Shown piece by piece: positions 42,551 through 51,216 of a stretch of DNA of 64,000 bases; positions within the stretch are counted from its first letter, which is position 1, and every line of letters starts with the position of its first letter. The position numbers and the translations under genes were made by a program. Origin of the DNA: Actinomycetospora callitridis (GTDB taxonomy: Bacteria > Actinomycetota > Actinomycetes > Mycobacteriales > Pseudonocardiaceae); assembly GCF_028737265.1 (NCBI RefSeq), contig NZ_JAQZAK010000003.1:434001-498000 (forward strand). The letters run 5' to 3'. The notes beneath the pieces are model-generated. The model searched no databases and was not told the DNA's origin. It was given only the letters and a program-made list of their open reading frames with translations.

Positions 42551-43573
42551 ATGCGAGGAGCAGTACTGCACGCCCCCGGCGACGTCCGCGTCGAGGACCG
42601 TCCCGACCCGACGATCGAGAAGCCCACCGACGCGGTCATCCGCCTGGCCGCCACCTGCGTGTGCGGCTCGGACCTGTGGCCCTACCGCGGCATCGAGGAC
42701 GTCGCCGGACCGGCGCCGATGGGCCACGAGTACGTCGGCGTCGTCGAAGAGGTCGGCAACGAGGTCCGCGACATCCGTCCCGGGCAGTTCGTGGTCGGCT
42801 CGTTCTTCGCCTCGGACAACACCTGCGAGATCTGCCGCGCCGGCTACCAGCCCTCCTGTCCGCACGCCGAGATCATGGGCACCCTCGGCGCCCAGGCCGA
42901 GCACCTGCGCGTCCCGCTGGCCGACGGCACCCTCGTCGCCACCCCCGACACCCCGTCGCCCGACCTCCTCCCGAGCCTGCTCGCCGCCTCCGACGTGCTG
43001 GGCACCGGCTGGTTCGGCGCCGTCGCCGCCGAGGCCGGCCCCGGCAAGACCGTCGCCGTCGTCGGCGACGGCGCGGTCGGGCTGCTCGGCGTGCTCGCCG
43101 CGAAGCAGCTCGGCGCCGAGCGGATCATCGCCATGAGCCGCCACGAGTCCCGCCAGCAGCTCGCCCGGCACTTCGGTGCCACCGACATCGTCACCGAGCG
43201 CGGCGACGAGGGCGTCGCGCGGATCAAGGACATGACGAACGGGTTCGGCGCGCACTCGGTGATCGAGGCCGTCGGCACCCAGGAGTCGATGATGCAGGCA
43301 ATCGACTCGACCCGCCCCGGCGGGCACGTCGGCTACGTGGGGGTCTCCCACGACGTCTCCCTGCCCGGTCTGCCGCTGTTCTTCTCCCACGTCCACCTCC
43401 ACGGCGGCCCCGCCCCGGTCCGGCGCTTCCTGCCCGAGCTGATCGACCTCATCACCCGCCGCGAGATCGACCCGGGCAGGGTCTTCGACCTCACCCTCCC
43501 CCTCGACGAGGCCGCCGAGGGCTACCGCGCCATGGACGAGCGTCGCGCCATCAAGACCCTGCTGACCCCGTAG
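42551..43573 (+). CDS. zinc-type alcohol dehydrogenase family protein
   Basis: A 340-residue MDR dehydrogenase. Catalytic zinc segments CVCGSDLWPYRG and GHEYVGVVEEVG are present; cofactor motif VAVVGDGAVGLLGVLAAKQLGAERIIAMSRHESR has Arg near the end of the second strand, suggesting NADPH. The structural-zinc lobe has only three clear cysteines (NTCEICRAGYQPSC). It is divergent from the MmyB-type regulator, its likely controller, and is followed by a strong terminator that begins inside its stop codon. Confidence 0.88.
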   Translation: MRGAVLHAPGDVRVEDRPDPTIEKPTDAVIRLAATCVCGSDLWPYRGIEDVAGPAPMGHEYVGVVEEVGNEVRDIRPGQFVVGSFFASDNTCEICRAGYQPSCPHAEIMGTLGAQAEHLRVPLADGTLVATPDTPSPDLLPSLLAASDVLGTGWFGAVAAEAGPGKTVAVVGDGAVGLLGVLAAKQLGAERIIAMSRHESRQQLARHFGATDIVTERGDEGVARIKDMTNGFGAHSVIEAVGTQESMMQAIDSTRPGGHVGYVGVSHDVSLPGLPLFFSHVHLHGGPAPVRRFLPELIDLITRREIDPGRVFDLTLPLDEAAEGYRAMDERRAIKTLLTP

Positions 43574-43596
43574 CCGGGTCGCCCCGGCTACGGGGT
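43565..43596 (+). terminator. intrinsic terminator overlapping the dehydrogenase stop codon
   Basis: A perfect 14-bp stem (ACCCCGTAGCCGGG / CCCGGCTACGGGGT) with loop TCGC. The TAG stop codon of the dehydrogenase gene lies in the 5' arm. Confidence 0.8.
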
Positions 43597-43624
43597 ACGC
43601 CCACTCGGTCCCGAGGAGAGGTCC

Positions 43625-44125
43625 GTGGAACTCGAACCCGTCGCTCCGACCGCGAAGGCGCCGGCCGAACGCTTCACCGGCGACGTCTACGTCGACATCT
43701 TCCACACCCCGCGCGAGCCCTCCCTGCGTCGCGAGATCGAGGTCATGGCCGGCGCCGGTGGCGGCGCGATCGTCAACACCGCATCGGGGGCAGGCGTCCG
43801 GGGCTTCCGCGACCAGACCGCCTACGCCGCCACCAAGCACGCCCTGATCGGCCTGACCACCTCGGCCGCCCTCGAGCAGGCGGCGCAGGGCATCCGCATC
43901 AACGCCGTCTGCCCCGGCATCATCGACATTGAGATGATCGGGCGCCTCACCGGCGGCACCGAGGAGGGCTACGCGGCGGTCGTCGCCCAGGAACCGATCG
44001 GCCGCCTCGGCCGCTCGGAGGAGATCGCTGTGGCGGTGCTCTGGCTCTGCTCGGACGAGGCCACGTTCACCGTCGGGCACGCGATGGTCGTCGACGGCGG
44101 CCAGACCGTCTGGTCCACGATCTGA
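43625..44125 (+). CDS. chimeric protein: cupin N-terminus fused to C-terminal half of an SDR
   Basis: A 166-residue frame. Residues 1-35 ([20 protein letters not shown] to HTPREPS) read like the N-terminus of small cupin proteins of the (R)-mandelonitrile-lyase-like group. From about residue 37 the sequence is the second half of an SDR: the catalytic motif [16 protein letters not shown] and the tail [21 protein letters not shown] are intact, but the Rossmann glycine motif is missing. An in-frame deletion of the cupin's 3' part and the SDR's 5' half would produce it. The product cannot bind NAD(P) normally and is probably inactive. Confidence 0.75.
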   Translation: MELEPVAPTAKAPAERFTGDVYVDIFHTPREPSLRREIEVMAGAGGGAIVNTASGAGVRGFRDQTAYAATKHALIGLTTSAALEQAAQGIRINAVCPGIIDIEMIGRLTGGTEEGYAAVVAQEPIGRLGRSEEIAVAVLWLCSDEATFTVGHAMVVDGGQTVWSTI

Positions 44126-44137
44126 GAGGACATCACC

Positions 44138-44902
44138 ATGCCGACCTATGACTTCTCCGGGCAGACCGCCTTCGTCACGGGCGCCGGCTCCGGCATGGGC
44201 TTGGCCACCGCGCGGGCCTTCGCCGAGTCCGGTGCGGCGGTCGCGCTCGCCGACCTCGCGGGAGAGGCGCTCGACGCCGCGGAGCACGAGCTGCGCGACG
44301 CCGGGCACCGCGTGCTCGCCCTGTCCTGCGACGTCACCGACGAGGACCAGGTCGCCACCGCCGTACGCCGGACCGTCGAGACCTTCGGCGGCCTCGACCT
44401 TGCCTACAACAACGCCGGCATCCAGTCGCCGCTCACCGACGCCGCCGACGAGCCCGCCGAGGTCTTCGACAAGGTCAACGGCGTCAACCTGCGCGGCATC
44501 TGGGCGAGCATGAAGCACGAGCTCGCCCAGATGCGGACCCGGGGCTCCGGTGCGATCGTCAACTGCTCCTCGCTCGGCGGGCTCGTCGGCCTGCCCGGCC
44601 GCGCCGCCTACCACGCGTCCAAGCACGGCGTCATCGGTCTGACCCGAAGCGCCGCCGTCGAGTACGCACCCCGCGGCATCCGCATCAACGCCATCTGCCC
44701 CGGCACCATCGAGACCCCGATGGTCACACGAATGATCGACTCCGGGGACCTCGACCGCACGCAGGCGGAGGCCAACCAGCCCATCAACCGCCTCGGCACC
44801 GCCGACGAGGTGGCCGCTGCCGTGCTGTGGCTCTGCAGCCCCGGCGCCGCCTTCGTCGTCGGCGTCGCCCTCCCCGTCGACGGCGGCTACACCGCCGTCT
44901 GA
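44138..44902 (+). CDS. short-chain dehydrogenase/reductase
   Basis: A 254-residue classical SDR. It has the cofactor motif TGAGSGMGLATARAFAESGA with Asp at the end of the second strand (ADLAG), suggesting NAD(H), the NNAG motif (YNNAGIQSP), the catalytic SSLGGLVGLPGRAAYHASK with Ser, Tyr and Lys in place, and the C-terminal VDGGYTAV. It follows the cupin-SDR chimera by 12 bases and is probably co-transcribed; it is about 40 percent similar to the chimera's SDR part by eye. Confidence 0.92.
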   Translation: MPTYDFSGQTAFVTGAGSGMGLATARAFAESGAAVALADLAGEALDAAEHELRDAGHRVLALSCDVTDEDQVATAVRRTVETFGGLDLAYNNAGIQSPLTDAADEPAEVFDKVNGVNLRGIWASMKHELAQMRTRGSGAIVNCSSLGGLVGLPGRAAYHASKHGVIGLTRSAAVEYAPRGIRINAICPGTIETPMVTRMIDSGDLDRTQAEANQPINRLGTADEVAAAVLWLCSPGAAFVVGVALPVDGGYTAV

Positions 44903-44925
44903 TCCCGTGCCGACCGCTCTTCCTC

Positions 44926-45129
44926 GAGTCCCCGGTCTGCTCCAGCGACGCCGCCACGTGGCCGGGTTTCGTCGACCACGTGCGGCTGGCGTGGCCGGCC
45001 ACGGGCTTCGCGACGGTCGCGGGGGCGATCGGGTCGGGGCCCGACAGCGATGCCGCGGTCGAGGCTGCGGCCCACGACGGCGAGCAGCGTCGTGAGGCGT
45101 TGCGCGAGAAGTCGGCGTCATCTCTCTGA
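44926..45129 (+). pseudogene. possible gene remnant
   Basis: A reading frame with coding-like codon bias and protein-like sequence (WPGFVDHVRLAWPATGFATVAGAIGSG, then EQRREALREKSASSL before the stop) but no start codon or ribosome-binding site of its own. It might be the 3' end of a deleted gene. I do not recognise the family. Confidence 0.3.
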
Positions 45130-45261
45130 ACTCGTTCCACGACGGCCGCGGTCTTGATCGCGCCGTGGTCCTCACCCGAGGATGTGTCCGGCCCGGATCG
45201 TGGGCCGTGGGCCCCCGAGGGAGGTGGTCGTCGTGTTGCGCCGCCGTTGAGCCCTCGTCGT

Positions 45262-45279
45262 GCCGCCCGGTCGGGCGGC
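45262..45279. terminator. short GC-rich hairpin
   Basis: GCCGCCCG-GT-CGGGCGGC, a perfect 8-bp inverted repeat with a two-base centre in the region between the remnant and the acyl-CoA dehydrogenase-like gene. It may be a terminator of the upstream genes or a leader hairpin. Confidence 0.35.
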
Positions 45280-45371
45280 TTCCGCACGGTCACGGCGACC
45301 GGTAGCGCACTCCCAGGGTGCGCCGCGAGGTCCGCCGTGATCGTTTCCCGCGATCCCACGGAGGAGTCCTC

Positions 45372-46523
45372 GTGGCTGTTTCTGCTGTCCCCCGCCTGTC
45401 CGAGATCGTCGACGCGGTCGGCACGGTCGTCGACGACACCGTCGCCCCGGCCGCCGCCGAGGTCGACCGCACCGGCGCCTACCCCCGCACCGACGTCGAG
45501 TCCCTCGCCGCGGCCGGCGCTCTGGGCCTGCTCAGCGCCCCCGAGGTGGGCGGCGCCGGCGGCACCCTCGCCGACGTCGCCGCCGTCCTCGAGCGCATCG
45601 CCCGCGCCGACGCGTCCACCGCGATGGTGGTGCTGATGCACCACGCCGCGGTCGCGGTGATCGAACCCCACGGCCCCGAGGACGTCCGCCGGGAGATCGC
45701 CGCCGGCCGTCACCTGTCCACGCTCGCGTTCTCCGAGCGCGGCTCGCGCAGCCACTTCTGGGCGCCGACGAGCACCGCGACCGCGGTCGACGACGGTGTG
45801 CGCCTCGACGCGACGAAGAGCTGGGTCACCTCGGCCGGCGAGGCCGACAGCTACGTCTGGTCCAGCCGCCCGGTGTCGGCGGAAGGGCCGATGACCCTGT
45901 GGCTCGTGCCCGGCGCGACGCCCCGGGTCACGGTCGCGGGCGCGTTCGACGGGTTCGGCCTGCGCGGCAACGGCTCGTCGCCGATGACCGCCGACGGAGC
46001 GGTCGTCCCCACCTCGGCCCGGCTCGCCGACGACGGCGCCGGCCTCGACGTGGCCCTGGGCACCGCGCTGCCGGCGTTCCTCGTCGGCAACGCCGCGGTG
46101 TCGCTCGGGCTGATGGAGGCGCTGGTGGACGAGGCCGCGAGCCACCTCACCTCCTCCCGCCTCGAGCACCTCGGCCAGAGCCTGGCCGAGCAGGCACCGA
46201 CCCGCCTCGCCTTCGCCGCCCTGCGCACCCGCGTCGACACCACCCGCGCGTTCCTCGCCGACACCCTCGCGGCGCTGGGCTCGGGGCGCGCGGACGCGAC
46301 GCTGCGCGTGCTGCAGGTCAAGGCGGTGGCCGCCGAGGCCGCCGCGGACGTCGCCGACGGGGTGATGCGGCTGTGCGGCGGCGCCGCCTTCCGTAAGGAG
46401 CTCGGCATCGAGCGCCGCTACCGCGACGCGATGGCCGCGCGGGTCATGGCGCCGACCACCGACGCGCTGCACGACTTCGTCGGCCGGGCCACCCTCGGCC
46501 TGCCGCTGTTCGGGGGTGCCTGA
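45372..46523 (+). CDS. acyl-CoA dehydrogenase-like flavoenzyme
   Basis: A 383-residue protein of the acyl-CoA dehydrogenase/flavin monooxygenase fold. N-terminal helical part (LSEIVDAVGTVVDDTVAPAAAEVDRTG), flavin-contact strand FSERGSRSHFWAPTS followed by KSWVTSAGEADSYVWSS, and a C-terminal helical bundle ending YRDAMAARVMAPTTDALHDFVGR. The usual catalytic glutamate position is not obvious, and the VMAPTTDALHDF end resembles monooxygenase-type or acyl-ACP members rather than beta-oxidation enzymes. GTG after GGAGGAG. It overlaps the next gene (TGATG) in a three-gene block. Confidence 0.85.
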   Translation: MAVSAVPRLSEIVDAVGTVVDDTVAPAAAEVDRTGAYPRTDVESLAAAGALGLLSAPEVGGAGGTLADVAAVLERIARADASTAMVVLMHHAAVAVIEPHGPEDVRREIAAGRHLSTLAFSERGSRSHFWAPTSTATAVDDGVRLDATKSWVTSAGEADSYVWSSRPVSAEGPMTLWLVPGATPRVTVAGAFDGFGLRGNGSSPMTADGAVVPTSARLADDGAGLDVALGTALPAFLVGNAAVSLGLMEALVDEAASHLTSSRLEHLGQSLAEQAPTRLAFAALRTRVDTTRAFLADTLAALGSGRADATLRVLQVKAVAAEAAADVADGVMRLCGGAAFRKELGIERRYRDAMAARVMAPTTDALHDFVGRATLGLPLFGGA

Positions 46524-47365
46524 TGACGCTGCTCATGGGCGGGGTCGCCTACGACCCGAAGGTCCTCACGATCTGGGACGGGTTCCGGCGCTGGCTGCGC
46601 GCGCAGGGCCTGGACTTCGACCACGTCCTCTACTCCCACTACGAGCGCCAGGTCGAGGACCTGGTGGCCGGCCACATCCACGCCGCGTGGAACTCGCCGC
46701 TGGCGTGGGTGCGCAGCGAGCGGCTCGCCGCGACGCAGGGCCGCCGCGTCGAGTCGGCGATCATGCGCGACACCGACCAGGACCTGACCTCGGTGGTCGT
46801 GGTCCGCGGCGACTCCCCGGCGTCATCCGTCGCCGACCTCGCGGGTGGCACGGTGGCGGTGGGGGCGGTCGACTCCCCGCAGTCGACGCTGATCCCGCTG
46901 TCGTTCCTGCGTGCGTCCGGGGTCACCGACCTGCGCGTGCGGCGCTTCGACGTCGGCGTCGGACTGCACGGCGACCACGTCGGCGGCGAGCGGGACGCCG
47001 CTCGCGCCCTCGTGGCGGGCGAGGTCGACGCCGCCTGCATGATCGACGGCAACCACCTGCTGTTCGGCCAGGAGGGGACGCTGCCCCCGGGATCGACCCG
47101 CCTGCTCGCGCAGACCCCGGTCTACGACCACTGCACGATGGCGATCGTCGACACCGCACCGGCCGCGGAGGCCGCCGAGTTCGTCCGGCTGTTGGCGTCG
47201 ATGTCCTACGCCGATCCCGAGGTCCGTCCCCTGCTCGACCTCGAGGGGCTCAAGCAGTGGGTCCCGGGACGCACGAGCGGGTTCGGGCCGTTGACCCGGG
47301 CCGTCGACGAGGTCGGCTTCTACGACGCGGGCGGCGCGGTGACCGCCACGGAGTACACGCCGTGA
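46523..47365 (+). CDS. PhnD/SsuA-like periplasmic-binding-fold protein lacking a signal peptide
   Basis: A 280-residue protein of the PhnD/NMT1-like class II binding fold (LLMGGVAYDPKVLTIWDGFRRWL, HIHAAWNSPLAWV, then GTVAVGAVDSPQSTLIPLSFLRASGV and GEVDAACMIDGNHLLF). There is no signal peptide, lipobox, permease or ATPase gene nearby, so it is probably a cytosolic binding protein or enzyme rather than a transporter component. It overlaps the genes on both sides (TGATG and GTGA), which argues for a tight functional unit with the flavoenzyme and the diiron protein. Confidence 0.8.
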   Translation: MTLLMGGVAYDPKVLTIWDGFRRWLRAQGLDFDHVLYSHYERQVEDLVAGHIHAAWNSPLAWVRSERLAATQGRRVESAIMRDTDQDLTSVVVVRGDSPASSVADLAGGTVAVGAVDSPQSTLIPLSFLRASGVTDLRVRRFDVGVGLHGDHVGGERDAARALVAGEVDAACMIDGNHLLFGQEGTLPPGSTRLLAQTPVYDHCTMAIVDTAPAAEAAEFVRLLASMSYADPEVRPLLDLEGLKQWVPGRTSGFGPLTRAVDEVGFYDAGGAVTATEYTP

Positions 47366-48579
47366 CAGGACCCGGCGCCCCGCTCGATCCCGTGCTCGAT
47401 CTGGGGTTCCTCGGGTTCGAGCGGGGCGCCCACCTCCTCGTCGACCGCGCCCTGCGTGATCTCCCGGTCGGCGGACGCGTCACCGTCACCGGCGGGGACC
47501 CCGCGCTCGGGGTCCACCTGCGGGCGTGGGCCCGGCGGCGGGGCCACGGGTTCGCGGTGCGGTCCGACCGCACCGCCACCTGGGAGCTCGTCCGTGGCTC
47601 GGCCGACATCGACCGCTGGGCCGGTGCCGAACGGGCCGGCGGTCCGGGCGTGGACGGGATCGTCGCCCGGCCGCCGGCGCGGTGGGGCCTCGCCGCGCGT
47701 GGTGCCCTGGTCGAGGCCGGCGGGCCCCGGGGTCGCTTCGACCTCGACGACCGCGACGTGGTGTGGGCCGACCTCGCGCCCCGGCTCTACGCCCACGCCG
47801 CCGCGGCCCAGTGGGACCCGGCCACCGCGGTGGACTGGACCGCGACCCCGGACCAGCCGGTGCCGGCGGACGTCGAGGCCGCCGTCGTGCAGGTCATGAC
47901 CTACCTGGTCGAGAACGAACAGGCCGCCCTGGTCGTCCCCGCCGGCCTGCTCGCCCGCGTGCACCCGCACTTCCGGGAGGTCCAGCAGCTCCTCGCCGTG
48001 CAGGCCGCGGACGAGGCCCGGCACATGGAGGTGTTCACGCGGCGCGCCCTGCTGCACGGCGCCGACATGGGCACCTCGTCGGCCGGTGGGCGATCGTCGC
48101 TGGCGACCCTGCTCGCCGAGCCGGACTTCTCCCTCGCCACCTTCCTGCTCTCGGTCCTGGGCGAGGGCAGCTTCCTCGCACTGCTCGCGTTCCTCGAGCG
48201 CCACGCCCCCGACCCGGTGACCGCGCGGGTGACCCACCTGGCGCGGATCGACGAGGCGCGCCACGTCGCGTTCGGCGTCGCCCACCTCGAGCACCAGGGC
48301 CGGCGCGACCCGACGCTGCCCGGCAGGCTGCGCGCCGCGATCGAGCGACGCCACGACGCCCTCGTCGACACCGCCGGGCTCAACGCCGACGTCTTCGACG
48401 CCCTCGTCGTCCTCGCCGCAGGCGACTGGACCCCGGAGGCGATCGCGCGTGGTCACGACGCGGTCCAGGATCTGCACCACGCCATGGACGACGGCCGCCG
48501 TCAGCGCCTGGCACGCCTCGGCTTCCCGCCGGACGAGGCCGCCGAGCTCTCCGCCCTGCACACCCGCAACTTCATGTGA
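47362..48579 (+). CDS. TusA-like domain fused to ferritin-like diiron protein
   Basis: A 405-residue protein. Residues about 10-80 resemble a TusA/SirA-type sulfur-carrier fold (LPVGGRVTVTGGDPALGVHLRAWARRRGHGF) but lack its catalytic cysteine. Residues 170-320 are a ferritin-like four-helix bundle with a full set of diiron ligands: Glu184 or Glu186, Glu218-His221 (DEARHMEVF), Glu268 (LGEGSFL), Glu298-His301 (DEARHVAFG). This is the R2-like oxidase/oxygenase pattern. The GTG overlaps the stop of the PhnD-like gene. Substrate is unknown. Confidence 0.85.
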   Translation: MTGPGAPLDPVLDLGFLGFERGAHLLVDRALRDLPVGGRVTVTGGDPALGVHLRAWARRRGHGFAVRSDRTATWELVRGSADIDRWAGAERAGGPGVDGIVARPPARWGLAARGALVEAGGPRGRFDLDDRDVVWADLAPRLYAHAAAAQWDPATAVDWTATPDQPVPADVEAAVVQVMTYLVENEQAALVVPAGLLARVHPHFREVQQLLAVQAADEARHMEVFTRRALLHGADMGTSSAGGRSSLATLLAEPDFSLATFLLSVLGEGSFLALLAFLERHAPDPVTARVTHLARIDEARHVAFGVAHLEHQGRRDPTLPGRLRAAIERRHDALVDTAGLNADVFDALVVLAAGDWTPEAIARGHDAVQDLHHAMDDGRRQRLARLGFPPDEAAELSALHTRNFM

Positions 48580-48652
48580 TCGCCAGGCCTGCCGGCCCTC
48601 ATAAGGCGCACCTTCTCGAATCAGTGTCGCTGCGCATCGACCGGAGAGGATC

Positions 48653-48684
48653 ATCTCCCCGGCCGACCGCGACCCTGGGGAGAT
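48653..48684 (+). promoter_or_regulatory. inverted repeat in the leader of the methyltransferase gene
   Basis: ATCTCCCC-N16-GGGGAGAT, a perfect 8-bp stem 24 bases before the homocysteine-methyltransferase-like start codon. It does not match a SAM riboswitch that I know; it could be an operator or a leader hairpin. Confidence 0.4.
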
Positions 48685-48708
48685 CGACGACGGCGAAGCG
48701 AGGCCACC

Positions 48709-49779
48709 ATGACAGTTCCCCAGCCGGTGCCGGAGTCCCTCCGCGGTCCGGGCCTCGCCGAGCGCCTCGCGGCCGGGCCGGTCGTGTGCGGCGAGGGCTA
48801 CCTGTTCGAGCTCGAGCGGCGGGGCTACCTGCAGGCCGGTGCGTTCGTCCCGGAGGTGGTCCTCGACCATCCCGAGGAGGTCGCCGCCCTGCACCGGCAG
48901 TTCGTGCACGCGGGCTCGGACGTCGTCGAGGCGTTCACGTACTACGCGCACCGCGAGAAGCTGCGTGTGATCGGCAAGGGCGACATCCTGGAACCGCTCA
49001 ACCGGCAGGCGCTCGAGATCGCCCGCGGGGTGGCCGACAGCACCGGCACGCTGCTGGCGGGCAACATCTGCAACACCGGCGTCTACGACCCGGCCGATCC
49101 CGCGACGCACGCCACCGTGCGGGAGATGTTCACCGAGCAGGTGGGCTGGGCCGCGGAGGCCGGCGTCGACTTCGTCATCGGGGAGACGTTCCGGTACCTC
49201 GGGGAGGCCGAGATCGCCCTCGAGGTGATCCGCGCGGCGGGACTGCCCTCGGTGCTGCTGCTGGTGGCCGGGCAGGAGCCGGTGACCCGGGACGGGGTCA
49301 CGATGCCGCAGGCGTGCCGCGAGCTGGCCGCTCGCGGCGCCGACGTCGTCGGTCTCAACTGTGTGCGTGGTCCGGCCACGATGCTGCCGCTGCTGGGTCC
49401 GATCGCCGCGGCGGTGGACGTCCCGGTCGCCGCGCTGCCGGTGCCCTACCGCACCCACCCCGAGCAGCCGACCTTCCACGCGCTGCGCGACCAGGGGCCG
49501 ACCACGCTCCCGGAGGATCTCCCGTTCCCGACCGCGCTCGACCCGTTCACCTGCCACCGGTACGAGATCGCGGACTTCACCCGCCGGGCCCGGGCCGCCG
49601 GCGTGGGCTACTTCGGCCTGTGCTGCGGCGCGGCACCGCACCACCTGCGGGCGATGGCGGAGACGTTGGGGCGCACCCCGCCGGCCAGCAGGTACTCACC
49701 GGACATGTCGAAGCACGTCTACCTCGGTGCCGACCCCCGGTTGCGGCCCTCGAACCAGGAGTACCGCACCCTGCTGTGA
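48709..49779 (+). CDS. homocysteine S-methyltransferase-like (BHMT-type) enzyme
   Basis: A 356-residue TIM-barrel protein of the zinc-dependent Pfam homocysteine S-methyltransferase family. Zinc ligands are Cys218 (VVGLNCVRGP) and the pair Cys305-Cys306 (GYFGLCCGAAPHHL); the N-terminal GEGYLFELERRGYLQAGAFVPEV and GDILEPLNRQALEIA resemble betaine-homocysteine methyltransferase. It has no cobalamin domain, so a methyl donor such as betaine or a sulfonium compound is likely. It follows the diiron gene by about 130 bases on the same strand. Confidence 0.88.
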   Translation: MTVPQPVPESLRGPGLAERLAAGPVVCGEGYLFELERRGYLQAGAFVPEVVLDHPEEVAALHRQFVHAGSDVVEAFTYYAHREKLRVIGKGDILEPLNRQALEIARGVADSTGTLLAGNICNTGVYDPADPATHATVREMFTEQVGWAAEAGVDFVIGETFRYLGEAEIALEVIRAAGLPSVLLLVAGQEPVTRDGVTMPQACRELAARGADVVGLNCVRGPATMLPLLGPIAAAVDVPVAALPVPYRTHPEQPTFHALRDQGPTTLPEDLPFPTALDPFTCHRYEIADFTRRARAAGVGYFGLCCGAAPHHLRAMAETLGRTPPASRYSPDMSKHVYLGADPRLRPSNQEYRTLL

Positions 49780-49783
49780 CACC

Positions 49784-50482
49784 TCACCCAGGACCCGAGC
49801 CGACGGTGCGGAACCGGTCGAGCCTCGTGAAGATCGCCACCAGGACGACGGCCACCACGAGGACGAACGCGGTGTTGCGGATCGACGCCCAGTAGCCGAT
49901 CACGTCGACGTCCAGGAACGGGTAGGGATACCAGCCGACCAGCGCGCCGCGGATGAAGGTGTAGGCGATCCAGAGCATCGGCCACAGGAACGCCCAGGCG
50001 ATGGTCCTGCGGTCGATGCGGGGGCGGGGGCCGAAGATCAGCCACCCGAGCAGGGTCGCCCAGGGGGCGATGTAGTGGAAGCCGATGGTGGCGACGAGCG
50101 GCCAGCCGGTGGGGTGGACGTAGCGGATGAGGACCAGGTCGAAGACCAGGCCGGTGATCGTGATGCCCAGAAGTGCGTCGAGCCGGAGGATGCGCCAGAC
50201 CCGTCCGTCCCGGGCGGGGTGGACCACCAGGGTGGCCGCGGCGATCAGCACGAGGATGTTGCTCTGGATGGTGAAGTAGCTCAGCGTCTGGATCATCCGG
50301 GTGCCGATCCCGACCGAGGCGACGGCCTCGCCGGTGTTGGGGTCCGGGCCGCCGGTGAGGATGAGCCCCAGCTGGATGACCAGGGCGGCAGCGACGTCGA
50401 CGACGATCAGCAGGTGCCAGAGGCGGGACGCCTGCTCGGCCCGCCGATGTGTCGACGTCGGTCGCGTGGTGGTGGCGGTCAT
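49784..50482 (-). CDS. Pr6Pr family membrane protein
   Basis: A 232-residue membrane protein with about six helices (LLIVVDVAAALVIQLGLIL, SYFTIQSNILVLIAAATLVV, ALLGITITGLVFDLVLIRY, FHYIAPWATLLGWLIFGP, WAFLWPMLWIAYTFIRGALVGWYPYPFLD, AFVLVVAVVLVAIF). The YFTIQSNILV and WYPYPFLD segments are characteristic of the Pr6Pr (FAR-17a/AIG1-like) family. Function is unknown. It ends 5 bases from the convergent methyltransferase gene. Confidence 0.82.
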   Translation of the reverse strand: MTATTTRPTSTHRRAEQASRLWHLLIVVDVAAALVIQLGLILTGGPDPNTGEAVASVGIGTRMIQTLSYFTIQSNILVLIAAATLVVHPARDGRVWRILRLDALLGITITGLVFDLVLIRYVHPTGWPLVATIGFHYIAPWATLLGWLIFGPRPRIDRRTIAWAFLWPMLWIAYTFIRGALVGWYPYPFLDVDVIGYWASIRNTAFVLVVAVVLVAIFTRLDRFRTVGSGPG

Positions 50483-50597
50483 GGTGTGCCTCGTGGTCGT
50501 CGAGCAGGGGTGATCGCTGCTGACCCGGAATCTTCGCGAGGGACGGCGCGCCGTGGGGTGTCGAGACACGAAAGTGCCTGCGCTCCGCACGCCCTGA

Positions 50598-51212
50598 CTA
50601 GGTGGGGGCGCCGACGTGGCCCGCGACCCGGAGCGCGAACTCGCTGTACTGCTCGGCCACCTGCTCGGCCGTCAACGGGCCTCCGGGCGAGAACCACCGG
50701 GCGACGCTGACACACATCTCCAGCACGCCGAACGACGCGACCCGAGGGGTCTCGACGACGAGCACACCACGGTCCGCCCCCTCCGCGATCAGGTCGCGGA
50801 CGGCGCGCTCGTGGCGTCGGCGGAGCTCCAGGACCTGCGACAGGACGGGCTCGTCGAGGCTGGCGACGTCACGGTTCACGATCAACGCTTCGCGCCGGTG
50901 GGTGGCGTGACGCAGCGCGTAGACCCTCGCCGCCTCGCGCAGCCGGCTCACGACGTCGTCACGGCCGTCGACGGCGGCCTCGAACTCGGCCCACACCTCT
51001 TGCGACGTCGTCAGCACGATCTCGGCCAGCAGCTCCTGCTTGGAGCTCATGTGGTTGTAGAGGCTGGGCGTCCGGATCCGGAGCCGCGCGGCCACCTCGC
51101 TGAGCGCCGTCCCGTGATAGCCCTTCTCCGCGAACAGGGTCGTCGCCGCGTCGCGCACCGCCGCGGGCGTGACGGCGGCGCGATCGCCGGGCGCGGCGCT
51201 CACGGTCGCCAT
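50598..51212 (-). CDS. TetR-family regulator (second of a tandem pair)
   Basis: A 204-residue TetR repressor. The helix-turn-helix is AATTLFAEKGYHGTALSEVAARLRIRTPSLYNHMSSKQELL, and the C-terminal effector domain ends SVARWFSPGGPLTAEQVAEQYSEFALRVAG. It lies 4 bases downstream of a paralogous TetR gene and shares most of its motifs, so it arose by duplication. It probably regulates the divergent catabolic operon together with its paralogue. Confidence 0.9.
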   Translation of the reverse strand: MATVSAAPGDRAAVTPAAVRDAATTLFAEKGYHGTALSEVAARLRIRTPSLYNHMSSKQELLAEIVLTTSQEVWAEFEAAVDGRDDVVSRLREAARVYALRHATHRREALIVNRDVASLDEPVLSQVLELRRRHERAVRDLIAEGADRGVLVVETPRVASFGVLEMCVSVARWFSPGGPLTAEQVAEQYSEFALRVAGHVGAPT

Positions 51213-51216
51213 CGTC

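Noticed and set aside
42524..45175. 883-codon minus-strand frame
   Set aside because: It is antisense to the dehydrogenase and SDR genes and rich in Gly/Val/Asp shadows typical of high-GC DNA.
46523..47365. ABC transporter substrate-binding protein for phosphonates
   Set aside because: No signal peptide or lipobox, and no permease or ATPase gene nearby.
48580..48708. SAM riboswitch before the methyltransferase gene
   Set aside because: The hairpin present does not fit the SAM-I, SAM-II or SAM-IV cores that I know; only a simple 8-bp stem is visible.
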